Shown here: positions 6,901 to 12,395 of the stretch, in pieces | Layout: each line of letters starts with the position of its first letter | Numbering within the stretch: position 1 is the first letter of the stretch | Source of the DNA: Clostridiales bacterium | GTDB lineage: Bacteria > Bacillota_A > Clostridia > Oscillospirales > Oscillospiraceae | Assembly (NCBI GenBank): GCA_022777455.1 | Contig: JALFGI010000105.1 | Coordinates: 1 to 12,395 of the forward strand | Direction: 5' to 3' | Length of the DNA stretch: 12,395 nucleotides | Translations under genes and position numbers: made by a program | Notes under the pieces: generated by a model | Database searches by the model: none | What the model was told of the DNA's origin: nothing | Seen by the model: the letters and a program-made list of their open reading frames with translations, nothing else

Positions 6901-8155
6901 TCTTCGTAAAAGAATTGATGTGAGTGCGGTGCTGCGCAGCAATGCGGTCATGATTATGTTCGTGGTTCTCTGCATTGTGTGTCTGTACTTCTCCGGCTAT
7001 ACCATTCCCTATGTGATGTATGAGCTCTTCGGCCGTCTGAGCCGGAATGCCTTCATTGTGCTGGCGCTGATTCTGCCCATCGTGGCAGGCATGGGCATCA
7101 ACTTCGCCGTGACCATTGGCGCCATGGCTGCTCAGATTTCGGCCCTGTGGGTGATCGAGTGGAATGTGGCGGGCCGGTTCGGTTCTCTGGCTGCATTTGC
7201 CGCCGCCATGCTGATGACGGTGCCCATTGCCGCCTTCTTCGGTTATCTCATCGGAAAGCTGCTCAATAAGATGAAAGGCCAGGAGATGATCGGCGGCTTG
7301 ATTCTGGGCTATTTTGCCAACGGTCTTTATCAGCTGCTGTTCCTGTTCATCTTCGGCAATCTGATTCCGCTGAATGCCCCCGGCTTAGTGATCAAGGGCT
7401 CCACCGGTGTGGCCAATACCATTGACCTGTCCACGGAGCGGGGCTTCAAGTATTCCCTGGATGGCCTGTGGCGGGTGGACTTCGGGACCGGTCTGTATGT
7501 GTTCTGCGGAATCCTCCTTACCCTGGCTCTGATCAAGTTCCTGAGAAAGAAGTCCGACAAGAAAGCCCTGCTGCGTGTGTTCCTGATTACCGTGGGTCTG
7601 TGCCTGATCTATCAGATTCCTGCGGTATCCGGCCTGTTCAGCATGGTGCAGGTGCCCATGGTGACCTTTGGTCTGGTTGGCCTGCTGTGCCTGTTCAACG
7701 ATGCGCTGATGAAGACCCGGCTGGGCCAGAAGTTCCGCGCCGTGGGACAGAGCCGCACCGTTGCCAACGTGTCCGGCATCAATGTGGATCAGGTTCGGGT
7801 CATCGCCATCATGATTTCCACGGTTCTGGCAGGCTGGGGCCAGCTCATTTTCGTGCAGAACATGGGCTCCTTCCAGACCTACGGCGCCCATGAGCAGGTG
7901 GGTCTGTACGCCGGTGCCGCCATCCTGGTGGGCGGTGCCTCCATCCGCAAGGCCACCAATTCCCAGGCAATCCTGGGTTGTATCCTGTTCCATCTGCTGT
8001 TTATCGTGGCTCCCTCCGCCGGAAAGAACCTCTTCGGTGATGCTGCCATCGGTGAATATTTCCGTGTGTTCATCTCCTATGGCGTCATTGCACTGGCGCT
8101 GGTGATGTACGCCTGGAGCAGCGTTTCCAAGAAGAAAAAAGAGTCCAACGAATAA
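6893..8155 (+). CDS. ABC importer permease, second subunit (BPD_transp_2 type)
   Basis: A 420-residue integral membrane protein starting at GTG 6893 (MHDLRKRIDVSAV). After a short basic N-terminus it has a helix at about 18-35, another at about 52-75, and further hydrophobic helices through to the C-terminal SSVSKKKKE tail. SGINVDQVR (294-302) corresponds to SGINVDKMR of the upstream permease, as does the following STVL...G...VQ stretch and an AILVGGAS motif, so both belong to one family. It lacks the long hydrophilic insert of its partner. It should form half of the channel that takes solute from the DUF3798 protein. It is the last gene of the operon, and the strong terminator at 8244-8297 follows 88 bases later. 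Confidence 0.9.
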   Translation: MHDLRKRIDVSAVLRSNAVMIMFVVLCIVCLYFSGYTIPYVMYELFGRLSRNAFIVLALILPIVAGMGINFAVTIGAMAAQISALWVIEWNVAGRFGSLAAFAAAMLMTVPIAAFFGYLIGKLLNKMKGQEMIGGLILGYFANGLYQLLFLFIFGNLIPLNAPGLVIKGSTGVANTIDLSTERGFKYSLDGLWRVDFGTGLYVFCGILLTLALIKFLRKKSDKKALLRVFLITVGLCLIYQIPAVSGLFSMVQVPMVTFGLVGLLCLFNDALMKTRLGQKFRAVGQSRTVANVSGINVDQVRVIAIMISTVLAGWGQLIFVQNMGSFQTYGAHEQVGLYAGAAILVGGASIRKATNSQAILGCILFHLLFIVAPSAGKNLFGDAAIGEYFRVFISYGVIALALVMYAWSSVSKKKKESNE

Positions 8156-8174
8156 CATTTATCCCCCCGATTCC

Positions 8175-8200
8175 TGAACTGCGCCCCGTCAAGTAGACAG
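8175..8200. other. Possible solitary insertion-sequence end (weak)
   Basis: The stretch ending in GTCAAGTAGACAG resembles, from memory only, terminal repeats of insertion sequences seen in Clostridia. No transposase and no matching inverted copy is present in the window. It lies between the importer operon and the broken trpB-like gene, so it could be a scar of a rearrangement. This is a lead, not an annotation to rely on. Confidence 0.2.
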
Positions 8201-8221
8201 CAAAATAATTAACGAAAAGTT

Positions 8222-8241
8222 CACAGCGCTGCGGCGCTGTG
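8222..8241 (-). terminator. Hairpin between convergent genes, possible minus-strand terminator
   Basis: CACAGCGC (8222-8229) pairs perfectly with GCGCTGTG (8234-8241) around a four-base loop. On the minus strand it is followed by AACTTTTC, a short T-tract, so it may end transcription coming from the trpB-like remnant. The tract is weak. Confidence 0.45.
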
Positions 8242-8243
8242 GC

Positions 8244-8297
8244 ACCCATCCAATATGTGCACTTGCTCCGGCAAGCACACATATTGGATGGGTTTTT
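8244..8297 (+). terminator. Strong intrinsic terminator of the ABC importer operon
   Basis: ACCCATCCAATATGTG (8244-8259) pairs over 16 bp with the complementary arm at 8278-8293. A further CTTGC/GCAAG stem and a TCCG loop sit inside, separated by a 2x2 mismatch. TTTTT at 8293-8297 follows directly. This is a textbook rho-independent terminator for the plus-strand operon. Confidence 0.9.
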
Positions 8298-8306
8298 GTT
8301 ATGCCG

Positions 8307-8744
8307 CTAATAATATAGTGTGCTTCTCCACATGCCGTGGTAGCGCAGGCCGCCGGCGTGGTTGGGAGCGGGGATGAAACCGCTGCCCAGAGTGTACATT
8401 TTCGCCAGGGGGCAGACCATGCCGGTGTCGCAGAAGTCATAGGCGTATTTGCCCCGGGTGAAGCTGGGGCAGGAGGCCCGCACCAGGGGAGAGGGGCGGT
8501 ACATTTTGTAAAACTTACGGATTTCTTCGGGAATTTCAAAGAAGGGGGTGGTGTCGTCCAGCTCCTGCTTTACCAGCTCTTCGCAGAAGACCCCGGACAG
8601 CTCCTGGGCTGTCATGGGCTGCTTGGTACCGGGGTTCAACAGGGGAGCGGGCTTGTTTTTCATGTCCGCCCGAAGGTTGTACCAGGCCGTGGGCATCTCG
8701 TTTTCGTTCAGGTAGATTTTGTAGGGGATGTTCTGGGTCGTCAT
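8307..8744 (-). pseudogene. Remnant of TrpB2-type tryptophan synthase beta chain (internal deletion, truncated 3' end)
   Basis: The frame reads from ATG at 8744 (AGGAG in GAAAGGAGAAACC just upstream) to TAG at 8307-8309, 145 residues against roughly 420-450 for TrpB2 proteins. Residues 1-90 match the TrpB2 N-terminus: [45 protein letters not shown]. The next residues, [24 protein letters not shown] and [11 protein letters not shown], belong far downstream in the family, so about 210-230 residues are missing at residues 89-91, in frame. The missing part holds the PLP-binding lysine (the GSHK region) and the glycine-rich phosphate loop, so the product cannot make tryptophan from indole and serine. 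After M138 the family sequence breaks off into WRSTLYY and stop, losing about 100 more residues. It lies behind a Trp-type T-box. A misassembly is the main alternative. Confidence 0.85.
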
Positions 8745-8780
8745 AATGGTTTCTCCTTTCTGAGTTGCGGGACAGAAAAG

Positions 8781-8819
8781 AAAAATCCTGTCCCAAAGCA
8801 AATTCCTTGCTGGGACAGG
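8781..8819 (-). terminator. T-box-controlled terminator
   Basis: On the minus strand CCTGTCCCA pairs with TGGGACAGG, with a further GCAA/TTGC stem inside. It is followed by TTTTTCTTTT (from 8785 downward). It lies just after the T-box sequence and before the start of the trpB-like remnant, where a leader terminator belongs. Confidence 0.88.
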
Positions 8820-9000
8820 AAGTAAAAAATCTCCTGCGGTGCCACCCGGCCTGACGCATACACTGCGCCCACTTTGCGCGTACCAACATACGCTGACTGT
8901 TTGATAACGGAGCGTCCAGCTCCGGCGCACATACTGGGGAAAGCCTTTTCTGATTGCCCTCGGAAGTCCATTGGGCCGGTTCTTTTCTGCCGCGCTCACA
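8820..9000 (-). promoter_or_regulatory. T-box riboswitch leader, probable tryptophan specifier
   Basis: On the minus strand the conserved T-box core GGGTGGCACCGC is at 8847-8836. It precedes a terminator (8819-8781) upstream of a trpB-type gene. A plausible Stem I can be drawn: GAGCG (8997-8993) with CGCTC (8914-8910) as the base, and CCGGC with GCCGG as the next helix. Between them lies a loop holding TGG (8918-8916) followed by A, as expected for a specifier codon. UGG is the Trp codon and agrees with the gene controlled. When uncharged tRNA-Trp binds, the antiterminator should form and transcription continue. The T-box identity is firm; the exact helices and specifier were worked out by eye. 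Another hairpin (GCCGTGC with GCGCGGC) competes with the base of Stem I. No promoter is apparent upstream. Confidence 0.85.
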
Positions 9001-9012
9001 GCAACGCACGGC

Positions 9013-9040
9013 AAAAGCCGCCCGCCGGGTTCGGCGGGCG
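9013..9040 (-). terminator. Terminator of the GntR-ABC operon
   Basis: CGCCCGCCG pairs perfectly with CGGCGGGCG (9040-9032 with 9027-9019) around a four-base loop. On the minus strand it is followed by GCTTTTGC, a short T-run. It begins ten bases after the stop of the membrane-subunit gene. Confidence 0.75.
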
Positions 9041-9049
9041 GGTGGAGGA

Positions 9050-10894
9050 TTATTCCGGAAGCTGCCCGTGGTAGCCGTGGTCAATCAGCCAGTTCAGGGT
9101 GTTTTCACAGCCGGAGAACACATCCACGCTCAGGCAGTCCGATCCTTCAAACCGGGTGGACTGGTAGTAGATGTTGATGGAGTCCTGGCAGGTGCCAGCG
9201 GGGTGGAGGGCATAGGTCTGGCTCAGCTTGGCATCTTCGCAGTCTGCCAGCATGGCATCCAGCAGACCGGCCCAATCCTCGGCAGATGTGATGTTGTAAT
9301 TCTTTTCCACGGCATACTCGCTGCCGTCATGCCAGCACCGGACCTGGATGATGTTGGTGCGTTCCAGCAGCGCATCAAGGTCGCCTGCGGAGGTAAGTCG
9401 GAAACCATCGTAGTTACTGAACACGAATTCCTGCCGGGAGAAAATCTTCTGCATGATTTCCAGATGGGGGCTGGTCTCGTGGAACAGATAGCATCGGCTG
9501 ATGGTAGAGCCGTTTTTCAGGGTGTAGGTGATGTACATCCGTCCGGCCGTTTCAAACGTGCCGTCGGGCTTTTCGTATTCGATTTCCTTCTCCTCGTTGC
9601 CGAAGATTCGCTCCAGCACCGGCCGGGCGGCTTCCCGCTGCCGGTGTTCCTCCAAAGCGTCCCGCTGGAGGGTGAGGATGTTCTCGATGTCTGCCGCCTC
9701 CGTGGCGGTGAAGGTGTCGTGGTAGCTGTTGCAGGGGATGCGCAGCGAAACCTTTTCCACTTTGTCCGCCTGGGGAATCCGGTAGGTGGTGCCGAACAGG
9801 TCCAGACCGGCGGCGGTGAGGGAAAGAAGCACCACCGCGCCCATCACAGCCAGAGGCAGGAAACTCTTGCCGGTGAACACATTCACCTGGCGCTTCAGCA
9901 GCATCAGACAGCCGTAGTAGCCCACTGCCAGTCCGATGGCCAGCATCAGATAGCCCATGCTCCACTCGAACAGGCTGGAAACTGCGTGGAACACAATCCC
10001 GGAAAAGAGGGTGCACAGCACCAGAATCACCGGCTTCATCACGGGGAAGGCCAGCAGGTCCCCGGCGCACTCGGGCTTTCGGCGCTGCAGCAGCTTCACT
10101 GCCAGGAAGATGGACAGGCACCCCAGGGCGGCAAAGAAAACGGTCATCCAAATGGCATTGGAGCTGAACTCGATGCGCAGCACTTCTCTGCTTTCAAAGT
10201 AGGCAGTAGGGCCGTCCCGGTCGGGGCGGACGTAGGTTTGTGAATACTGGGGCTCGAAAACGGGGGAATTCGTCATGGCCACGATGGGGCAGAACCTGGT
10301 GGAGGCATCGGGGATGTACATGCCGTAGATCAGGGGGGAGAAAATCTTCATTCTGGCCCACACCACAAACAGCGCCCCAAAGTTCAGAATGCCATACAGC
10401 ACTGCCATGCCCAGCCGGTTCCCGGCACAGACCCCGCAGAGCAGAGCCGCCCCGAAAAAGAACAGAAACTGCAGCATGGAAATGCCCATCCACACGGGGA
10501 TAAGGGTACGGAAGCGGGTCATGGAGACCGCCATCAATCCGCCGGAAATCAGAATGCCGGGGATGACGCTGAGGATGCCCTGGATCACCTGGGTGCCGAA
10601 CCAGCCACCCCGGGTCACGGGCAGAGCATGGATGGCGTAGCACAGGCGAGGTGTGTACAGGTCTCCCAGCAACAGCTGCACCAGTACAAACGCGTAGGCA
10701 AAATTGAAGATCAGGGTATATTGAAAGAAGGTGTAGAAGCTGGCGACCACCGTGCTGTACACATTCTGGCCCAGGTTCACGTTGCCCACGGTGAGCAGCA
10801 CCAGCGCCAGGGTATAAAGAACGCCCAGAGGCGCGAACCGCTTCATCCCGGATCGGCAGAACGCGGGATCATAGCACGATTTTCTTAACTTCAT
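9050..10894 (-). CDS. ABC transporter membrane subunit with C-terminal extracytoplasmic domain
   Basis: A 614-residue membrane protein encoded with its ATPase and a GntR regulator. The ATG at 10894 lies inside the ATPase gene (26-nt overlap), preceded by GGAGGTG. Likely membrane helices: about 22-37, 54-76, 103-123, 133-157, 160-180, 248-268, 286-306, 312-334 and 345-367, with a loop at about 181-247 between the fifth and sixth. The last 240 residues (about 370-614) are soluble and contain strands and helices such as [21 protein letters not shown] and [14 protein letters not shown]. By topology they may lie outside the cell. The architecture resembles clostridial ABC-2-like permeases with a C-terminal domain that I believe is called DUF6449; that name is from memory. 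Role probably efflux or envelope-stress defence, by analogy to YtrA-regulated operons. No substrate can be named. Confidence 0.82.
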   Translation of the reverse strand: MKLRKSCYDPAFCRSGMKRFAPLGVLYTLALVLLTVGNVNLGQNVYSTVVASFYTFFQYTLIFNFAYAFVLVQLLLGDLYTPRLCYAIHALPVTRGGWFGTQVIQGILSVIPGILISGGLMAVSMTRFRTLIPVWMGISMLQFLFFFGAALLCGVCAGNRLGMAVLYGILNFGALFVVWARMKIFSPLIYGMYIPDASTRFCPIVAMTNSPVFEPQYSQTYVRPDRDGPTAYFESREVLRIEFSSNAIWMTVFFAALGCLSIFLAVKLLQRRKPECAGDLLAFPVMKPVILVLCTLFSGIVFHAVSSLFEWSMGYLMLAIGLAVGYYGCLMLLKRQVNVFTGKSFLPLAVMGAVVLLSLTAAGLDLFGTTYRIPQADKVEKVSLRIPCNSYHDTFTATEAADIENILTLQRDALEEHRQREAARPVLERIFGNEEKEIEYEKPDGTFETAGRMYITYTLKNGSTISRCYLFHETSPHLEIMQKIFSRQEFVFSNYDGFRLTSAGDLDALLERTNIIQVRCWHDGSEYAVEKNYNITSAEDWAGLLDAMLADCEDAKLSQTYALHPAGTCQDSINIYYQSTRFEGSDCLSVDVFSGCENTLNWLIDHGYHGQLPE

Positions 10895-11747
10895 AATTCA
10901 CACCTCCCAATTCGTAAATGAAGATTTCTTCCAAAGACAGGGGCAGTACGTCAAAATAGGGGGCATCCATGGCTTCACTTGCCGATTGAACCTGCTCGCA
11001 GGTACCCCGGAGGATGAAGGTATTCAGCCGTCCAGAGCGGCTCTCGTGGAGTACCTCAAACCCGGCAGGGGCCTCCCCTACGATCTGCAGCTTGACGGTG
11101 CTGCCCTGCATGTCTGCCAGGCTCTTTTCCAGCAGCATCTTCCCGTGCTCCATGATGCCTACATGGTCGCATACGTCCTCCAGCTCCCGCAGGTTGTGGC
11201 TGGAAATCAGTACCGTAGTGCCGTGCTCGGCCACATCGGCGAGAATCAGACTCATCACCTGCCGCCGCATCACCGGGTCCAGGCCGTCCACCGGCTCGTC
11301 CAGAATCATCACGTCGGGCCGGGTGGCCAGGGTCAGGTGGAAGGCCGCCTGCTTCTGCATGCCCTTGGAAAAGCGACGGATGGGTCCGGCGGGAAGGGCG
11401 AACACTTCCTTCAGCTTCTGGTACAGCTCCTCGTCGAATTTCTCATACATCCGGCGGTAAAACCCGTGCATGTCCTCCAGGGTGGCGGTGGGGAAATAGA
11501 ACACGTCGTCGGGGATATAGCCGATTCGCTCCCGGACGTTGGGGTCCCCTGCCACATCCTGACCGTCTACGGCAACGCTGCCGCTGTCCGGCCGGTAGAT
11601 GCCGGTGAGGTGGCGGATGACCGTGGTCTTACCCGCGCCGTTGGGACCCACCAGACCGTAAACAGCGCCTTTGGGCACGTGGAGACTCATATCATCCAGA
11701 GCCTTGAAATCCCCAAATGCTTTGGTGACGTTTTTCATTTCAAGCAT
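10869..11747 (-). CDS. ABC transporter ATP-binding protein (YtrB-like)
   Basis: A 292-residue cytoplasmic ATPase. Walker A GPNGAGKTT is at 34-42. The Q-loop position reads YIPDD (77-81), with Asp where Gln is usual, as I recall for YtrB-like ATPases. The signature FSKGMQKQ is at 126-133, Walker B VMILDEP at 146-152 with the D-loop GLDP after it, and the switch histidine is in SSHN (182-185). All catalytic residues of one complete nucleotide site are present, so a homodimer should be active. The ATG at 11747 has GAGGAGG about seven bases upstream and overlaps the GntR gene by 8 nt. The 3' end overlaps the membrane-subunit gene by 26 nt. It should energise the membrane protein encoded next. Confidence 0.93.
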   Translation of the reverse strand: MLEMKNVTKAFGDFKALDDMSLHVPKGAVYGLVGPNGAGKTTVIRHLTGIYRPDSGSVAVDGQDVAGDPNVRERIGYIPDDVFYFPTATLEDMHGFYRRMYEKFDEELYQKLKEVFALPAGPIRRFSKGMQKQAAFHLTLATRPDVMILDEPVDGLDPVMRRQVMSLILADVAEHGTTVLISSHNLRELEDVCDHVGIMEHGKMLLEKSLADMQGSTVKLQIVGEAPAGFEVLHESRSGRLNTFILRGTCEQVQSASEAMDAPYFDVLPLSLEEIFIYELGGVNYEVKKIVL

Positions 11748-12105
11748 GATTTTCCTCCTCTTCCAGCCGGGCCTGCAGCTCCTGCCGGGTGTAGCCCAGC
11801 TTCAGCAGCTTCTGCGTGGCTTCATCAAATTGGTGCAGCAATCGCTTTTCCTCCTTGGGGTCCCCGGAGGGAACGGCGCAGACGAAGCAGCCCTTCCCCG
11901 GCACGGTGGCGATCCAGCCTTCCATTTCCAGCTGCCGGTAGGAGCGCTGGATGGTGTTTGGATTGATGGACAGCTCCGCCGCCAGCTCCCGCACACTGGG
12001 GAGCCTGTCTCCCTTTTGGAGAACCCCGGCACCGATCTGCTGCCGCAGGCCGTCCATGATCTGCACATAAATGGGCCTTGCATCCCGATAGTCCAGATGC
12101 ACCAT
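11740..12105 (-). CDS. GntR-family transcriptional regulator, YtrA subfamily
   Basis: A 121-residue DNA-binding protein and probable repressor of its own operon. The ATG at 12105 is chosen because AGGAGG (12119-12114) lies eight bases before it; the in-frame TTG at 12126 is upstream of that site and is rejected. The winged helix-turn-helix fills residues about 5-75: PIYVQIMDGLRQQI, then GDRLPSVRELAAELSINPNT, then YRQLEMEGWIATVPGKGCFV, the classic GntR signature. The C-terminal part is only about 45 residues, two helices ending in LEEEENHA, the short effector or dimer region of the YtrA group rather than a FadR or HutC domain. It is first in a GntR-ATPase-permease operon, where members of this group repress until an antibiotic or envelope signal appears. 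The inducer is unknown. Confidence 0.92.
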   Translation of the reverse strand: MVHLDYRDARPIYVQIMDGLRQQIGAGVLQKGDRLPSVRELAAELSINPNTIQRSYRQLEMEGWIATVPGKGCFVCAVPSGDPKEEKRLLHQFDEATQKLLKLGYTRQELQARLEEEENHA

Positions 12106-12129
12106 AGGCGATTCCTCCTGTTTCAAACT

Positions 12130-12154
12130 ACTGTACTAACTGTACTAGTACGGT
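12130..12154 (-). promoter_or_regulatory. Probable GntR operator
   Basis: A perfect 10-bp palindrome GTACTAGTAC (12142-12151) extends to a 16-bp near-palindrome (12139-12154). Beside it ACTGTACTA occurs twice in tandem (12130-12138 and 12139-12147). The block lies just downstream of the -10 box and over the expected transcription start, which suits autorepression by the GntR protein encoded next. The pattern is seen directly; the binding partner is inferred. Confidence 0.7.
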
Positions 12155-12155
12155 C

Positions 12156-12184
12156 AGTATAACAGTTCATACAGCTCCTGTCAA
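12156..12184 (-). promoter_or_regulatory. Sigma-A promoter of the GntR-ABC operon
   Basis: On the minus strand TTGACA (12184-12179), a 17-base spacer, then TATACT (12161-12156). The -35 is perfect and the -10 matches five of six. Transcription should begin near 12149, inside the operator palindrome, about 45 bases before the ATG. Such a strong core promoter would need a repressor to keep it quiet. Confidence 0.85.
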
Positions 12185-12229
12185 TAGGGGGGTCCTTAAG
12201 GCTTTTTTAAGATGAAAGCATCCAACCAA

Positions 12230-12257
12230 CTGTAGGGGAGGCATTTGCCTCCCACAG
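12230..12257. repeat. Hairpin, possible dispersed palindromic element
   Basis: CTGT...GGGAGGC pairs with GCCTCCC...ACAG around an ATTT loop, with two unpaired bases in the left arm. Short GC-rich palindromes of the TGTAGGGG...GCC form are, as I recall, scattered in intergenic DNA of some Clostridia. Only one copy is in this window, so the repeat nature is unproven. Confidence 0.4.
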
Positions 12258-12266
12258 ACCGTCGAG

Positions 12267-12302
12267 AAACCCCAGTTTTGTGTCAAGCAAAACTGGGGTT
12301 TT
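12267..12302 (+). terminator. Perfect 14-bp hairpin followed by TTTT
   Basis: AAACCCCAGTTTTG (12267-12280) pairs perfectly with CAAAACTGGGGTTT (12288-12301) around a seven-base loop, running into a four-base T-tract. It could terminate a plus-strand transcript, or be half of an element that continues past the window. No plus-strand gene is visible upstream between 12185 and this point, so what it would terminate is unclear. The rest of 12185-12395 is AT-rich at the right edge and holds no gene I can support. Confidence 0.5.
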
Positions 12303-12395
12303 GAATCGATTTTGGACAAAAATAGAGGAAATATAAGGATTTGCAAAGGGATGTGGGTATCTTCCCACTTCCTAATTGCGAACTTTTTCAAGTTC

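Noticed and set aside
8160..8540. Search for the missing trpB C-terminus in other frames downstream of the remnant
   Set aside because: No TrpB2-like segment was found in any frame between the remnant and the importer operon; the space holds hairpins only.
8745..8971. Small minus-strand proteins within the leader region
   Set aside because: They overlap T-box structural elements and have no homology; the RNA explains the sequence.
8307..9014. Extending the trpB-like frame upstream to 9014
   Set aside because: The extra 90 codons are the T-box leader and its terminator; the ATG at 8744 has its own ribosome site and begins the TrpB2 homology.
8954..10243. Long plus-strand open frame opposite the ABC membrane gene
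   Set aside because: Its product is compositionally biased with no domain, and the opposite strand encodes a protein with clear membrane helices, a ribosome site and operon context.
12167..12391. Minus-strand frame of 74 codons at the right edge
   Set aside because: It runs through two hairpins and the -35 box of the GntR promoter and shows no family resemblance.
1..12395. CRISPR arrays, tRNA or rRNA genes, toxin-antitoxin pairs, phage genes
   Set aside because: No regularly spaced repeats, cloverleaf sequences or matching small gene pairs were seen on reading both strands.

Overview
The window looks like chromosome of a fairly GC-rich Bacillota (Firmicutes), most likely class Clostridia and perhaps Oscillospirales (inference). 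Four things point there: strong AGGAGG-type ribosome sites on nearly every gene, consensus sigma-A promoters, a T-box riboswitch, and a YtrA-type GntR regulator driving a small ABC exporter-like operon. I see no rRNA, tRNA, CRISPR array, phage genes or intact insertion sequence.

Left (1-1796, + strand): the 3' end of a HI0933/BaiN-type flavoprotein gene overlaps by 4 nt a complete gene for a second FAD-dependent oxidoreductase of the COG2509 type. Both appear to be intracellular redox enzymes with unknown substrates.

Centre (about 2001-8300, + strand): a complete four-gene ABC importer operon of the ribose/galactose (CUT2-like) architecture. It has a sigma-A promoter (2001-2029), a DUF3798 substrate-binding protein (2097-3236), a gap with two strong hairpins, a double-headed ATPase (3435-5051) and two different membrane permeases (5038-6900 and 6893-8155), and it ends in a strong intrinsic terminator (8244-8297). 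The last three genes overlap, so they should be translated together; the hairpin gap probably lets the binding protein be made in excess. The substrate cannot be read from sequence. Unusual points are a binding protein without a lipobox, a first permease with a roughly 230-residue helical domain predicted outside the membrane, and an ATPase with one good and one degenerate catalytic site.

Right-centre (8307-9000, - strand): a T-box leader that appears to have a UGG (Trp) specifier precedes the remnant of a TrpB2-type tryptophan synthase beta gene. The remnant has an in-frame internal deletion that removes the catalytic core, and it also lacks its C-terminus. It is read as a pseudogene.

Right (9050-12184, - strand): a three-gene operon of overlapping genes, GntR/YtrA-type repressor, ABC ATPase and large ABC membrane subunit. 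It has a near-consensus promoter (TTGACA-17-TATACT) with a palindromic operator just downstream, and a terminator after the last gene. This is the layout of autoregulated envelope-stress or peptide-responsive transporters. The remaining 12185-12395 is noncoding and holds two hairpins.
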